From positions 62,001 through 126,000 of the forward strand of contig CAVTBJ010000010.1 in the NCBI GenBank assembly GCA_963732925.1: DNA of 64,000 nucleotides. The letters are read 5' to 3'. A program made the translations under genes and the position numbers. The notes below the pieces were generated by a model. It saw nothing but the letters and a program-made list of their open reading frames with translations. It ran no database searches and had not been told where the DNA came from. The DNA is from DASZRZ01 sp963732925. GTDB lineage: Bacteria > Acidobacteriota > Terriglobia > Terriglobales > Acidobacteriaceae. Below, piece by piece: positions 48,123 through 56,966 of the stretch (positions are counted from its first letter, which is position 1; each line of letters begins with the position of its first letter).

Positions 48123-48240
48123 CTCTGTACGGCGCCCTGCTGGGGGAGCTTCACGAAAATAGCCAGTACGGGCAAACACTCTGTCCCTTGCTGAATCCAA
48201 TATTCAGCATTAGAACTCCGCAGGCGGGGGAGGCTTGGGT

Positions 48241-48414
48241 ATGCTTAAGTGGGCGCTGATATTCGCCATTCTGGCTATCATCGCGGGCGCGCTCGGGTTC
48301 GGCGGTCTGGCGACGGGCTTCGCGGTGATTGCCAAAGTGTTGTTCGGAATTTTCCTGGCAGTCTTTTTGTTGATGCTGGTTCTGGGCCTGACCGTCTATC
48401 GCTCGGTCACCTGA
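48241..48414 (+). CDS. DUF1328-family small membrane protein
   Basis: The 57-residue protein, preceded by a GGGGGAGG ribosome-binding site, consists of two hydrophobic helices: MLKWALIFAILAIIAGALGF and VIAKVLFGIFLAVFLLMLVL. It ends GLTVYRSVT. Length, the Leu-Lys-Trp opening and the helix pattern match the DUF1328 (YtjA-like) family of tiny inner-membrane proteins, often stress-related and of unknown mechanism. Confidence 0.85.
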   Translation: MLKWALIFAILAIIAGALGFGGLATGFAVIAKVLFGIFLAVFLLMLVLGLTVYRSVT

Positions 48415-48523
48415 AGAGGATGGCAATCCGATCCCCTGGTGGGCCGGAGTGGGTTACCGGAGTAAGTTACGGCGGGCATTTGCGCGGGACAGCAAGCGGA
48501 CTGAGAATGTCCCGACAGCGCAA

Positions 48524-48691
48524 ATGGGGCTTACTTCCAAATTCGTTCTTGTGATCGTCGCACTTTACGTGGGCGGGGTTGCCGGGTTCCTGGGCGGCTA
48601 TCTGACCAACGCCTCCATTCTTCGGGGGTATCGCGAGGAAGCCGACGACCTGCGCATCCAACTGTACCGCCAGTGGCGCGACGTGAAATAG
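48524..48691 (+). CDS. Single-pass small membrane protein, unknown
   Basis: From the ATG at 48524 the 55-residue product has one membrane helix with a glycine-rich end (FVLVIVALYVGGVAGFLGGY) and a charged cytoplasmic-type tail (YREEADDLRIQLYRQWRDVK). The frame is open upstream to 48449, but that part looks non-coding. It ends 22 bases from the stop of the convergent amidase gene. No family was recognised; existence as a gene is moderately supported. Confidence 0.45.
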   Translation: MGLTSKFVLVIVALYVGGVAGFLGGYLTNASILRGYREEADDLRIQLYRQWRDVK

Positions 48692-48712
48692 GTTGTAGAA
48701 GCGCCGCCGATT

Positions 48713-50728
48713 TCATCGCAGCGCGGCGGAATCCAGGGTGTGCGCCTTGAACTTCTCACTTCGGGCCACATCGGTGGCAATGCCCTGAAACAGTCCGTCG
48801 GCGAGCGCCTGCCGGTGAGCCGGCTGCATCAACTCTTGTTCCTCGGCCTTGCTGGAGAGGAAAGAAATCTCGGCCAGGACCGCTGGCATCCGGGCATCTT
48901 TCAGCACGACAAAGGGGGCTGTGCGCACACCACGGTCCCGGGTGCCGCCTTGTTGCGCCGCCGCTTTGTAGAGCGATTCCTGTACGTCCTCGGCAAGCTG
49001 GCGGGACTGGTCCGGTGGGGCCACGGCGACCGTACCCGTTGCGCTCTGGGCCGCCAGCTGCAGGTGGGGAATTGAATTGGAGGCAGATTCATTTTCCGCT
49101 TGCGCGACATGGGCATCCTTCGAGGACGCCGATTCACCCAGGTAATAGGTTTCGATTCCCTTGGCGGAGGCATAGTCACTGCCGTTGCAGTGAATGGAGA
49201 GGAACAGGTTTGCCCGCGCCCGGTTCGCAATTTGCGAGCGCGCCTCCAGCGACAGGTAGCGGTCGGTAGTGCGGGTGAGGATTACGCGTGCTCCCAGGCG
49301 CGAGCGCAGCATCTTGGCCAGGCGACGGGCCACGTCCAATGCCAGATCTTTTTCTTTAAGTCCTGCCGGTCCGATGGCGCCGGTATCGCGACCGCCATGT
49401 CCGGGATCAATGACGATGGTGAAATCAGCGGCCGCGGCGGCCCGCGAAGGGGCATCGCCTGCTGAATTGGCGCTCGATGGAACCGTTTCCCTCGGGGCAG
49501 TGCTGGAACTCTCCGGCAGTCCCATTTTGGAGAGCTGCATCAGTTCCACGATGAGGCGGGGGGGATTGTCCAGAACCGCAATGGCGTGCCGGGCGGCTGG
49601 AGCTTTCAGGTCGAAGACCACGCGGGCCACGCCGGAGCGGTATTCTCCCACGCGCAGACCGGCCACCAGCGGATCACCCTGGAAGTCCTCGCCCGCGTAA
49701 TCCGCGGGAAAGGTAAGTCCGTCGAAGTCGCAGTAGAGCCGTTCGGGGTCAGGGAGGCGTCCGCAATCAGGCTGGCGCTGGTGATCGAGGTGGATGGTAA
49801 TGCGGGTGTATCCCGGGCTGGACCAGTGCTCGACGCTGCCGGCGATGCCGGTTCCCGCTCCCAGCACCTGCCCGGCTGATGCTGAGGTGGCTTGCGGTGC
49901 GGGGGCGTTGCCAGTGGCGCCGGAGGCCGCTGCAGCGATGGAGGATTGCGCCGGACGAGAGGCCCCCGAGCGGGCGAAAAACAGCGCAGCCGCTCCCACC
50001 GTGACCACCACCGCCGCGGCAATACTCAATACAAGCGGGCTCAATGCGAGCGGGCCCAGCGCGAAGCGTTTGGAGGGGCCTTCTTCCGGGGCAGCGCTGG
50101 TTGCGGCGGGGCTGCTATCTTCCGCGCGAAATGCGGGTTCCCGGTTCGCGACCAAGGCCTGGGACCCGGGAGGAGCAATGGCCGAGGCGTGGCTGACGAA
50201 GGAGGCAATGAACTCCAGCAGAAAGACCTGCCGGTCGGTGAAGTACCCGGGCCGATCGGAAAAGACGCCCAGGATGCCGACGGGCTCGCCGTGGAGCAAC
50301 AGGGGCACGACGACAGTGGAACGAATGTTGTTCCGACGGCAAGCTTCACGGTTCACTCGCGGGTCCAGGAAGGCGTCGTTGCTGATCCTGGTTTCGCGGG
50401 TTCGCAGGCACTCGGCAGACAATCCGCGAGAGCGGTCGAGCGGCGTGCCATGGGGCGGTGCCGCCGGTCCGCTGGAGGCGACACAAACCACGGGGTTTTC
50501 CGGGTCGCCTGCCTCTCCGTTTTGCTCAAGGGCTATGGCAACGCCGGTGAGCCGGACCAACTGCTGCAGCCGGGAGCTGAAATCCTGCAGAGCCTCGTTG
50601 CCGCCATGAACGGCGGTCCAAAGCTCTCTCCCGAGATCTTCATCCATCGGAACAATCGGGGGCAGCACGGTGTGAGGGGTACCCTGGAGGGCGGACGAGA
50701 GATGGCTGCGCCCGGAAAATCGACTCAT
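48713..50728 (-). CDS. GAF-AMIN-N-acetylmuramoyl-L-alanine amidase fusion
   Basis: The 671-residue protein has an unusual order. A cytoplasmic-side GAF-like domain comes first (about residues 25-190; VVPLLLHGEPVGILGVFSDR). A linker and one membrane helix follow (LSIAAAVVVTVGAAALFFA, about 235-255). Next is an AMIN domain (TRITIHLDHQRQ, then VAGLRVGEYRSGVARVVFDL) and a C-terminal Amidase_3 zinc amidase (IVIDPGHGGRDTGAIG, the second zinc region LFLSIHCNGSDY and the catalytic Glu in VLAEISFLSSKAEE). It would cut peptidoglycan cross-link stems in the periplasm, possibly under control of a cytoplasmic ligand. The ATG at 50728 has a GGGTGAG site. Confidence 0.9.
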   Translation of the reverse strand: MSRFSGRSHLSSALQGTPHTVLPPIVPMDEDLGRELWTAVHGGNEALQDFSSRLQQLVRLTGVAIALEQNGEAGDPENPVVCVASSGPAAPPHGTPLDRSRGLSAECLRTRETRISNDAFLDPRVNREACRRNNIRSTVVVPLLLHGEPVGILGVFSDRPGYFTDRQVFLLEFIASFVSHASAIAPPGSQALVANREPAFRAEDSSPAATSAAPEEGPSKRFALGPLALSPLVLSIAAAVVVTVGAAALFFARSGASRPAQSSIAAAASGATGNAPAPQATSASAGQVLGAGTGIAGSVEHWSSPGYTRITIHLDHQRQPDCGRLPDPERLYCDFDGLTFPADYAGEDFQGDPLVAGLRVGEYRSGVARVVFDLKAPAARHAIAVLDNPPRLIVELMQLSKMGLPESSSTAPRETVPSSANSAGDAPSRAAAAADFTIVIDPGHGGRDTGAIGPAGLKEKDLALDVARRLAKMLRSRLGARVILTRTTDRYLSLEARSQIANRARANLFLSIHCNGSDYASAKGIETYYLGESASSKDAHVAQAENESASNSIPHLQLAAQSATGTVAVAPPDQSRQLAEDVQESLYKAAAQQGGTRDRGVRTAPFVVLKDARMPAVLAEISFLSSKAEEQELMQPAHRQALADGLFQGIATDVARSEKFKAHTLDSAALR

Positions 50729-50918
50729 GAAGACACTCACCCGGCTGGGACAAGAGAAACATGCACGGGACTTGTTGCTTTGCTTCTCATTATCCAGAAT
50801 CTTAGTCCAGCGTCAAACCCTTTCCACCTCGGAAGTTGTGCCCGAATCCCGAAAACGTTGCTTCGCAAGGCAGGCAGGACAGTGGTAGCCTTTGACGGCA
50901 ACGCCAAACAGGAAAAGA

Positions 50919-51833
50919 ATGATGCCATCTGTAGAGCAAACCAATCCGGAACGAAAGAAAGCGTCGGATTTCGACCCCGACCTGCTCAAGCTTTTCGACC
51001 AGTATGTGCATGGGGGAGTCAGCCGCCGCGAGTTTCTAGACCGGGCCGCGCGCTTCGCCGTTGGGGGCCTGACGGCGGCAGCGCTGCTGGAGAGTCTCGC
51101 TCCGAATTACGCCTGGGCGGAGCAGGTTGCGAAAACCGATCCCCGGATTCAGGGCGAGTACATCCACTATGACTCGCCTGAGGGTTCGGGCACCATGCGC
51201 GCCTACCTGGTGAGCCCGGCAAAGTCCGGCGGCAAACTGCCGGGCGTGCTGGTGATCCACGAAAACCGGGGACTGAATCCCTATATCGAAGATGTGACCC
51301 GGCGGCTGGCTGTGGCCGGGTTTCTGGCCATGGCGCCCGACGCCCTTACGCCCCTGGGCGGCTATCCCGGCAACGACGACGAAGGCCGCGAGATGCAGGC
51401 GAAACTGGACGGCGCAAAGATGATCGAAGATTTCGTGGCCGGGGCAAACCACCTGAGGTCGCTGCCCAACTGCACGGGAAAGATTGGCGCCGTGGGATTC
51501 TGCTACGGAGGCGGGGTGGTGAACACGCTGGCGGTTCGCCTGCCCTACCTGGTTGCGGCAGTTCCCTTCTACGGAATGCAGCCCAAGGCCGAGGACGTTT
51601 CCAAAATCAAGGCGTCGCTGCTGATCCACTACGCGGGCCTCGACGAGCGCATCGACGCGGGATGGCCGGCCTATGAAGCCGCGCTCAAGGCCAATCATGT
51701 GCACTACACCGCCTACATCTACGAAGGCGTGAACCACGGCTTCCACAACGATACGACTCCGCGTTACGACAGGGCGGCGGCGACGCTGGCCTGGGACCGA
51801 ACGATAGAATTCTTCGACAAGCTGCTGAAATAG
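50919..51833 (+). CDS. Exported dienelactone hydrolase-family protein
   Basis: The 304-residue alpha/beta-hydrolase has a twin-arginine-like N-terminal region (GGVSRREFLDRAARFAVGGL), suggesting Tat export. The DLH catalytic triad is seen as Cys195 in GFCYGGG, Asp in AGLDERIDAG and His in GVNHGFHND. The oxyanion region VLVIHENRGLNPYIED is typical of DLH. Natural substrates of such exported members are mostly unknown; they are not necessarily in chloroaromatic degradation. An AGGAAAAG site precedes the double ATG. A bidirectional terminator follows at 51985. Confidence 0.9.
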   Translation: MMPSVEQTNPERKKASDFDPDLLKLFDQYVHGGVSRREFLDRAARFAVGGLTAAALLESLAPNYAWAEQVAKTDPRIQGEYIHYDSPEGSGTMRAYLVSPAKSGGKLPGVLVIHENRGLNPYIEDVTRRLAVAGFLAMAPDALTPLGGYPGNDDEGREMQAKLDGAKMIEDFVAGANHLRSLPNCTGKIGAVGFCYGGGVVNTLAVRLPYLVAAVPFYGMQPKAEDVSKIKASLLIHYAGLDERIDAGWPAYEAALKANHVHYTAYIYEGVNHGFHNDTTPRYDRAAATLAWDRTIEFFDKLLK

Positions 51834-51984
51834 GGCGCCAGGCGCGGCTTCAGGCTTCGGGCTTCTAAAAAAAGAAAATGCGAGAGGCTTCGACTCGCCC
51901 GGAGCCGAGCTGGTTCAGCATGACGAGTCCTGAAAGTTTCGCAAAGCAAAAAAGTGGGCAGGATGGGCAGGAACAAGAGCCCGG

Positions 51985-52028
51985 AAAAAAGCCGCAACAG
52001 AACAAGTTCTGCTGCGGCTTACGTTTTT
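51985..52028. terminator. Bidirectional Rho-independent terminator
   Basis: A 14-bp stem with one mismatch (AGCCGCAaCAGAAC / GTTCTGcTGCGGCT, loop AA, 51990-52019) is flanked by AAAAAA on the left and TTTTT on the right. It sits between the convergent hydrolase and FG-GAP genes and can end transcription from both sides. Confidence 0.88.
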
Positions 52029-52064
52029 CCCAGGAATACGGCGCAACTTTGGTTGCGACTGAGT

Positions 52065-54074
52065 TTATCTGCGGCTGATGGTGCTGGCCGGGGGATTACT
52101 GGGAGGCTTGCCCGTGTTGAAGAAGATAAAGGTGCCACGGTTGGTGGAAGTGACGATGTCCGGCTTACCGTCTTTGTTCAGGTCCACCACGGCGAACTGC
52201 GATCCCACGCCGGAGCGGTTGTTAATGAGCTCGGGAACAAACCTGGCACCTCCGGGCGCTTTAGGATCGCGCACGGTGCGAAACCAGTAGAGCACGGCAG
52301 GGCCCATGGGGTTGGCATCCGTATAGCTGTCCAGGTGGGACCAACTGCGCTTTCCGGTGATGAAATCAGGAACGCCGTCGCCGTCGATATCCGCTACCTG
52401 GGCGGCGTGCATCTCGGTCATGGTGACGTTGCCGGCGTTCTTGGTGGCAAAGCTGTCGATGATCATGTGGCGAACGAAGGTGATGTTGCCCGCGCTGTCG
52501 CGTTTCTGCTCGAACCAGGCGAGTCCAAAGCCGTGGGCATTCAGCCCGCCCACCACGTCGTTGAGACCGTCGCCGTTGACGTCATAGACGGCCATCAAGG
52601 CGCCGCCCGCACCTTCTGAGCGTCCCCAGCGGCCGAAACCGAACTTGTGATACTTCCACAGGCCGCTGTCGCCATGCGGCGGCTGCTCCCACCAGCCTGC
52701 AGCCTGAACCACATCAAGCCGCCCATCACCGTTGATGTCTCCCACTCCCATGCCGTGGCCGTAGCCATATCCCGGCTGGGAAATCTGATGGGCGATCCAG
52801 GGACCGGTGGGATTGGCGGGGTCGGGCTTGCCGTAATAAAGAGTCGCCTTGCTGCCAAAGACAATTTCGGGCTTGCCATCGCCATCCACGTCGTACATCA
52901 AGGCCAACTCGCTATCGATCTGCGGCAGGACGGGGTACTTCTCCCAGCGCCGGTTTTCACCCTTGGGATTGACGTAGAGGTTCATGGCACGTCCCTGTCC
53001 AGCCAGCACGTCGGGCCATCCGTCCCCGGTGAAGTCGTAGACGTAGGCGACCATGTTGTTGGTGAACTGCGTGCCCGGGGCGAAGGGATTGACCAGGTAG
53101 ATTTCGCGGCGCTGCAGATAATCCGGGCCCAGGTAATAGTAAGGACCGGCGACGACGTCCAGAACTCCGTCGCGGTTGATGTCGCCGGCGTCAGCTCCCC
53201 AGGCGTAGTAGAACTGATCGAGCTGCTGCTCGCGGAAGCGGCTGGATTCGTAGGCCGCAGGAATGGTTTGCAGGTTCAGGTCCTTGAATGCGACTTCCTT
53301 GAAGGTCACCTGCGCGCCGGGGCCGACATAGAGCGCCATGGGGCCGTAGCCATCGCCTTCGTCCCCGGAATCACGCGGGAGGATGCCATTGGCATCGTTC
53401 ACATAGGGCCGCAGGATGTTGGCATCCATGACGACTTCGATGGTGTTCCAGTCCGGATGCAGACCGGTGGGCGCCGGTTCGAGAGAAGGGATTTCGACTG
53501 GGGGCGGCAGACCCGGGCGGCCGCCAGGCGCGACCACTCCGTTGGCACGCCGCGAGGCTTCGACGGCAGCGGGCGTTGCCGTGAGCGGGCCTTCGGTGCC
53601 CGGCCTTCTGGGTTCGCTCTCAGGAGGCGCGACTCGCGCCATTCCAGTAAAGACTTCTCCCTGCTTGCGCGAGAGTTCCTGTCCCTGGTTGTCGAGGGTG
53701 ACCTGATAGGAATTCAGATCGTCGGGCGAGAGGGAGACAAACTGTCCTTTGTATCCGGTGGGAGTTTTTTGCGCCCGCACCAGCACACCCGTTTTGCACT
53801 CGCCTGTGCAGCGGAACTGGGCAAAGAACTGCAGGTCCTGATAGGACTTGTCCAGCATGAGCCAGCCACCCTTGCCACCGGGCCTGCCTGTGCCGGTAAT
53901 TTCTCCGTTCTGCGCTTTCCAATCGGCCTGACCGACAACGTGCCAGGCGGCGAGGCTGGAGCCCTGAAAGATGTTGTCGGGAATGAAGTCGGCGGCCGGA
54001 CTTTGTTGCGCGCACGCCAGTCCGGCTGTTCCGAGCATCAGAAGCGCGATGCTCCCGAGGCGCTGAATTTTCAT
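52065..54074 (-). CDS. Secreted DUF1080 (3-keto-disaccharide hydrolase-like) protein with FG-GAP/VCBS repeats
   Basis: The 669-residue protein has a Sec signal (SIALLMLGTAGLACA). An N-terminal LamG-like DUF1080 region follows (SLAAWHVVGQADWKAQNGEI, GGWLMLDKSYQDLQFFAQF, GVLVRAQKTPTGYKGQF), with a disordered insert and VEVVMDANILRPYVNDANG. The second half is a beta-propeller of FG-GAP/VCBS repeats, each with a calcium-type DxDGDGxxD/DINRDG motif (GDINRDGVLDVVAG, YDVDGDGKPEIVFG, GDINGDGRLDVVQ, ADIDGDGVPDFITG). It is probably extracellular and sugar-binding or hydrolysing. The start at 54074 is set by the signal peptide; upstream in-frame sequence is excluded. Confidence 0.85.
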   Translation of the reverse strand: MKIQRLGSIALLMLGTAGLACAQQSPAADFIPDNIFQGSSLAAWHVVGQADWKAQNGEITGTGRPGGKGGWLMLDKSYQDLQFFAQFRCTGECKTGVLVRAQKTPTGYKGQFVSLSPDDLNSYQVTLDNQGQELSRKQGEVFTGMARVAPPESEPRRPGTEGPLTATPAAVEASRRANGVVAPGGRPGLPPPVEIPSLEPAPTGLHPDWNTIEVVMDANILRPYVNDANGILPRDSGDEGDGYGPMALYVGPGAQVTFKEVAFKDLNLQTIPAAYESSRFREQQLDQFYYAWGADAGDINRDGVLDVVAGPYYYLGPDYLQRREIYLVNPFAPGTQFTNNMVAYVYDFTGDGWPDVLAGQGRAMNLYVNPKGENRRWEKYPVLPQIDSELALMYDVDGDGKPEIVFGSKATLYYGKPDPANPTGPWIAHQISQPGYGYGHGMGVGDINGDGRLDVVQAAGWWEQPPHGDSGLWKYHKFGFGRWGRSEGAGGALMAVYDVNGDGLNDVVGGLNAHGFGLAWFEQKRDSAGNITFVRHMIIDSFATKNAGNVTMTEMHAAQVADIDGDGVPDFITGKRSWSHLDSYTDANPMGPAVLYWFRTVRDPKAPGGARFVPELINNRSGVGSQFAVVDLNKDGKPDIVTSTNRGTFIFFNTGKPPSNPPASTISRR

Positions 54075-54410
54075 AGCTCCCCCACAGAACGTAATTGGTT
54101 GAAGCCCCCTGCAGCGCAGGCGGGGTAGAACCGATGTCGTGCTTTTTCGAGTTTCGATTCGAGCTTCGACGTTTGAGCTTGGGGACCGTTGTCTGAAGTG
54201 TGCAATATACGATCCGCGCTCGCCTGAGGAATCCGATCCGCAATTGTTCGAGGATCCCACAAAAACCGCAACATTGTACACCCGCGCGGGTTTAGAACGA
54301 CGATGCCGCGGGCTGGTCGCAGGCGCATTTCGGGCTCTCTCGAACAGAGTCTCGATGATGTCCCGGCTTGTTCTTTGCATGGGCATCTAACCACGACACT
54401 GTTCACCAGT

Positions 54411-54981
54411 GTTGATCTGGTTCGTCTTAGGCAGGCTGATGAGAAACGTAATCGAACTACCTCAGCGGCTAAAGCCGCCATTTCGATTCGCCCTATTAAC
54501 GCAGGCCTGAAAGGCCTGCGCCACCGGTTGTGGGTATTTTCCAGCAACCGTTAGAGAGGAATGTTGGCATCGGCCTGTGGAGCGGAATCCGCGATGCAAA
54601 GTTGATCTGGTTCGTCTTAGGGCACGCTGATGAGAAACCCAATCAAACTACCTCAGCGGCTAAAGCGCCATTTCGATCCGCCATATTAATGCAGGCCTGA
54701 AAAGGCCTGCGCTACCGGTTGTGGGTATTTTCCAGCAACCGTTAGAGAGGATGTTGGCATCGGCCTGTGGAGCGGAATCCGCGATGCAAAGTTGATCTGG
54801 TTCGTCTTAGGGCAGGCTGATGAGAAACGTAATCGAACTACCTCAGCGGCTAAAGCCGCCATTTCGATTCGCCGTATTAACGCAGGCCTGAAAGGCCTGC
54901 GCCACCGGTTGTGGGTATTTTCCAGCAACCGTTAGAGAGGAATGTTGGCAGCGGCCTGTGAAGCGGAATCCGCGATGCAAA
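54411..54981. repeat. Tandem repeat, 190-bp unit, three full copies
   Basis: Units start at 54411, 54601 and 54791, each with GTTGATCTGGTTCGTCTTAG, and each ends in CGCGATGCAAA. Every unit contains the composite module (CTCAGCGGCTAAAGCC hairpin, then CGCAGGCCTGAAAGGCCTGC hairpin, then GGTTGTGGGTATTTTCCAGC). The middle copy carries small indels. The array fills most of the roughly 1-kb gap 54075-55070; no gene was found in it. The first 330 bases of the gap hold no recognised feature. Confidence 0.92.
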
Positions 54982-55070
54982 GCGGAGGTCCTATTTGCCA
55001 CGCGCTTGAGGCAGGCTTAGATTCGAAACAGCGGCATGGCGAAAGATCCAGATCGAGAGGAAGAACTCCG

Positions 55071-56039
55071 ATGAATCCGAAAGTGACAAACTCTCTGCTT
55101 CGGGTGGGACTCGTAGTGTGTTTGTTGATCTCGGTTGCGTCGCAGGCGCAGACCGCGAACGCCACGCTGTCCGGTACGGTGAAGGGACCATCGGGGGTGG
55201 GCGTGCCGGACGCGGCAATTTCCATCAAGAACGCCGCCAGCGGGCATTCGATCCAAATCCAGACCAGCTCCAGCGGATCCTTTACGGCGGCGAATTTGGC
55301 GCCCGGAGATTATGAGGTTTCGGCCACGGCGGCGGGCTTCGAGACCAAAACCGAAAAGGTAACGCTGGCGGCAGGAGCGACTGAAACCCTCGACATGAGT
55401 TTGAACGGGGCGATTTCGCTGCAGGACCTGGGATTCGGCCAATCCCAGACCCAGGGCAGCGCCCAGCAGCAGGCCCTGTTGAATAAGCGGTCGCACATGC
55501 TGCAGGTGCACCAGCGGCTAGGCCTGCTGGCGGCAATTCCCATGGTGGCCACGGTTTTCACGGGCGGCTTCGCCGGAGGAAGAAGCACCAGCTCTTCTAG
55601 CCGGGACCTGCATGCCGCCTTAGGCACGGCCACGGCGGGCTTGTACTTTGCCAGCGCCTACTATGCGATTTTTGCTCCCAAGATTCCGGGCACCCGCAGC
55701 GAAGGCCCGATTCGCCTGCACAAAGCGCTGGCCTGGATCCATGGTCCGGGGATGATCCTGACTCCGATTCTGGGCGCGATGGCGTTTTCGCAGAAAAGCA
55801 ATGGGGAGCGGGTTCACGGAATCGCCAGCGCGCACGGCGCGGTGGCTGCTGTAACGGCCATCGCGTACGGGCTGGCAATTGCGTCCGTGGCCATCAGGTC
55901 GGGCTCGGCATCGAGCGCGGGCAACGGCCTGCTTTCCGCAGTCCATCTTCGTCATCCCTCGCCCGAACATACGTTTGTTCAACAGGACGCTGGTGACTGG
56001 ATCAGCGCAGCGGCGCGAAACAGCGGCAACGAAAAATAA
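55071..56039 (+). CDS. Carboxypeptidase-regulatory-like domain fused to a four-helix His-rich membrane domain (b561-like)
   Basis: The 322-residue protein has a signal (LRVGLVVCLLISVASQAQ) and a CarboxypepD_reg-like beta-sandwich (ATLSGTVKGPSGVGVPDAAI, LAPGDYEVSATAAGFETKTE). Four membrane helices follow, each led by conserved-looking His: LQVHQRLGLLAAIPMVATVF, RDLHAALGTATAGLYFASAY, LHKALAWIHGPGMILTPILG and RVHGIASAHGAVAAVTAIAY. The His placement resembles a b-type haem membrane protein. A YceI-like gene follows after 47 bases, recalling the E. coli yceJ-yceI pair. GAGAGGAAG precedes the ATG. The haem role is inferred. Confidence 0.7.
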   Translation: MNPKVTNSLLRVGLVVCLLISVASQAQTANATLSGTVKGPSGVGVPDAAISIKNAASGHSIQIQTSSSGSFTAANLAPGDYEVSATAAGFETKTEKVTLAAGATETLDMSLNGAISLQDLGFGQSQTQGSAQQQALLNKRSHMLQVHQRLGLLAAIPMVATVFTGGFAGGRSTSSSSRDLHAALGTATAGLYFASAYYAIFAPKIPGTRSEGPIRLHKALAWIHGPGMILTPILGAMAFSQKSNGERVHGIASAHGAVAAVTAIAYGLAIASVAIRSGSASSAGNGLLSAVHLRHPSPEHTFVQQDAGDWISAAARNSGNEK

Positions 56040-56086
56040 CCAGCTCTCGTGCCTCTCCCGACGAGGTTCCCGACAAGGACGAATGA

Positions 56087-56623
56087 ATGAACAAACTGCG
56101 GATTCTTCTTTTACTTCTTACCTTCCCGCTGCTTGCCCGAGCGGACAGCCAATGGGTCCTGACGAAATCGACACTCAGCTATCATGTATCCCACCCGCTG
56201 CACGAGATGAACGGCGTCAGCCACGACGCCAAGGGCAAGGGTGTTTGCCAGTCCGGAAGCTGCAACTTCCTGGTCGCGGTGCCGGTGAAATCCTTTGACT
56301 CGGGAGACAGCAACCGCGACCTGCACATGCTGCAGGTGACGCGGGGGGCGCAATATCCCATGATTACGGTGCGTTTCGACTTGCCGCAATCGGAAATTGA
56401 CGACGCCACCATCCGCTGCAGTCTCGATATCCAGTTTGCCGGCCAGATGGCGCATTACAACCAGGTCACGTTCCATCAGGTGATTCAGGGAGACGTCCAC
56501 GAAGTAACTGGGACGATTCCCACGACGGTGTCCGATTTCAAAATTGATCCGCCCAAACTCTTCACTATTCCCATCAAGAACGACATTCCGGTGACGGTGA
56601 ATATGACCTGGAAGAAGCAATAA
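56087..56623 (+). CDS. YceI-family periplasmic protein
   Basis: The 178-residue protein has a signal peptide (LRILLLLLTFPLLARA) and a YceI-type lipocalin-like barrel: WVLTKSTLSYHVSHPLHEMN, VAVPVKSFDSGDSNRDLHML, FDLPQSEIDD and a VTFHQVIQGDVHEVTG strand. YceI proteins bind polyisoprenoid-type lipids or ubiquinone. The upstream neighbour has a b561-like membrane domain, as in the yceJ-yceI gene pair, so a shared quinone or lipid role is plausible. The start at 56087 is well placed for the signal. Confidence 0.8.
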   Translation: MNKLRILLLLLTFPLLARADSQWVLTKSTLSYHVSHPLHEMNGVSHDAKGKGVCQSGSCNFLVAVPVKSFDSGDSNRDLHMLQVTRGAQYPMITVRFDLPQSEIDDATIRCSLDIQFAGQMAHYNQVTFHQVIQGDVHEVTGTIPTTVSDFKIDPPKLFTIPIKNDIPVTVNMTWKKQ

Positions 56624-56747
56624 AAAAATGTGCCGGCGCGCAGGGCGATGCGCGAGAGTCCTGGTGAGCAGGATCATCGTATGGCCATGGGCGCGATAGT
56701 CGATCCGGAGGCGCCCTGCATCTTCAGGGGCTCGAGCACGAGCGCAA

Positions 56748-56798
56748 ACGCAGGCCTGAAAGGCCTGCGCCATCGGTTTGGGTGTTTTTCAACAACCG
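56748..56798. repeat. Partial dispersed hairpin module
   Basis: ACGCAGGCCTGAAAGGCCTG is followed by CGCCATCGGTTTGGGTGTTT and TTCAACAACCG. Only the second hairpin and the tail of the composite module remain. It lies in the 56624-56966 gap, which has no other recognised feature. Confidence 0.8.
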
Positions 56799-56966
56799 TT
56801 GGGGCACAGAAGCATACCTTGAATCCCACTGATACGGCGAGAGCCAGTTTCCCGCAACGCAGGCCCGGGCGGGCGCATGGGGACGGCAAAGGCTTGATTT
56901 CGAGTGCGATGTTTGTTACAGGTAGCGCGCGTCGCAGCGCGAGACAACATTCCGACAGGTGAAACG

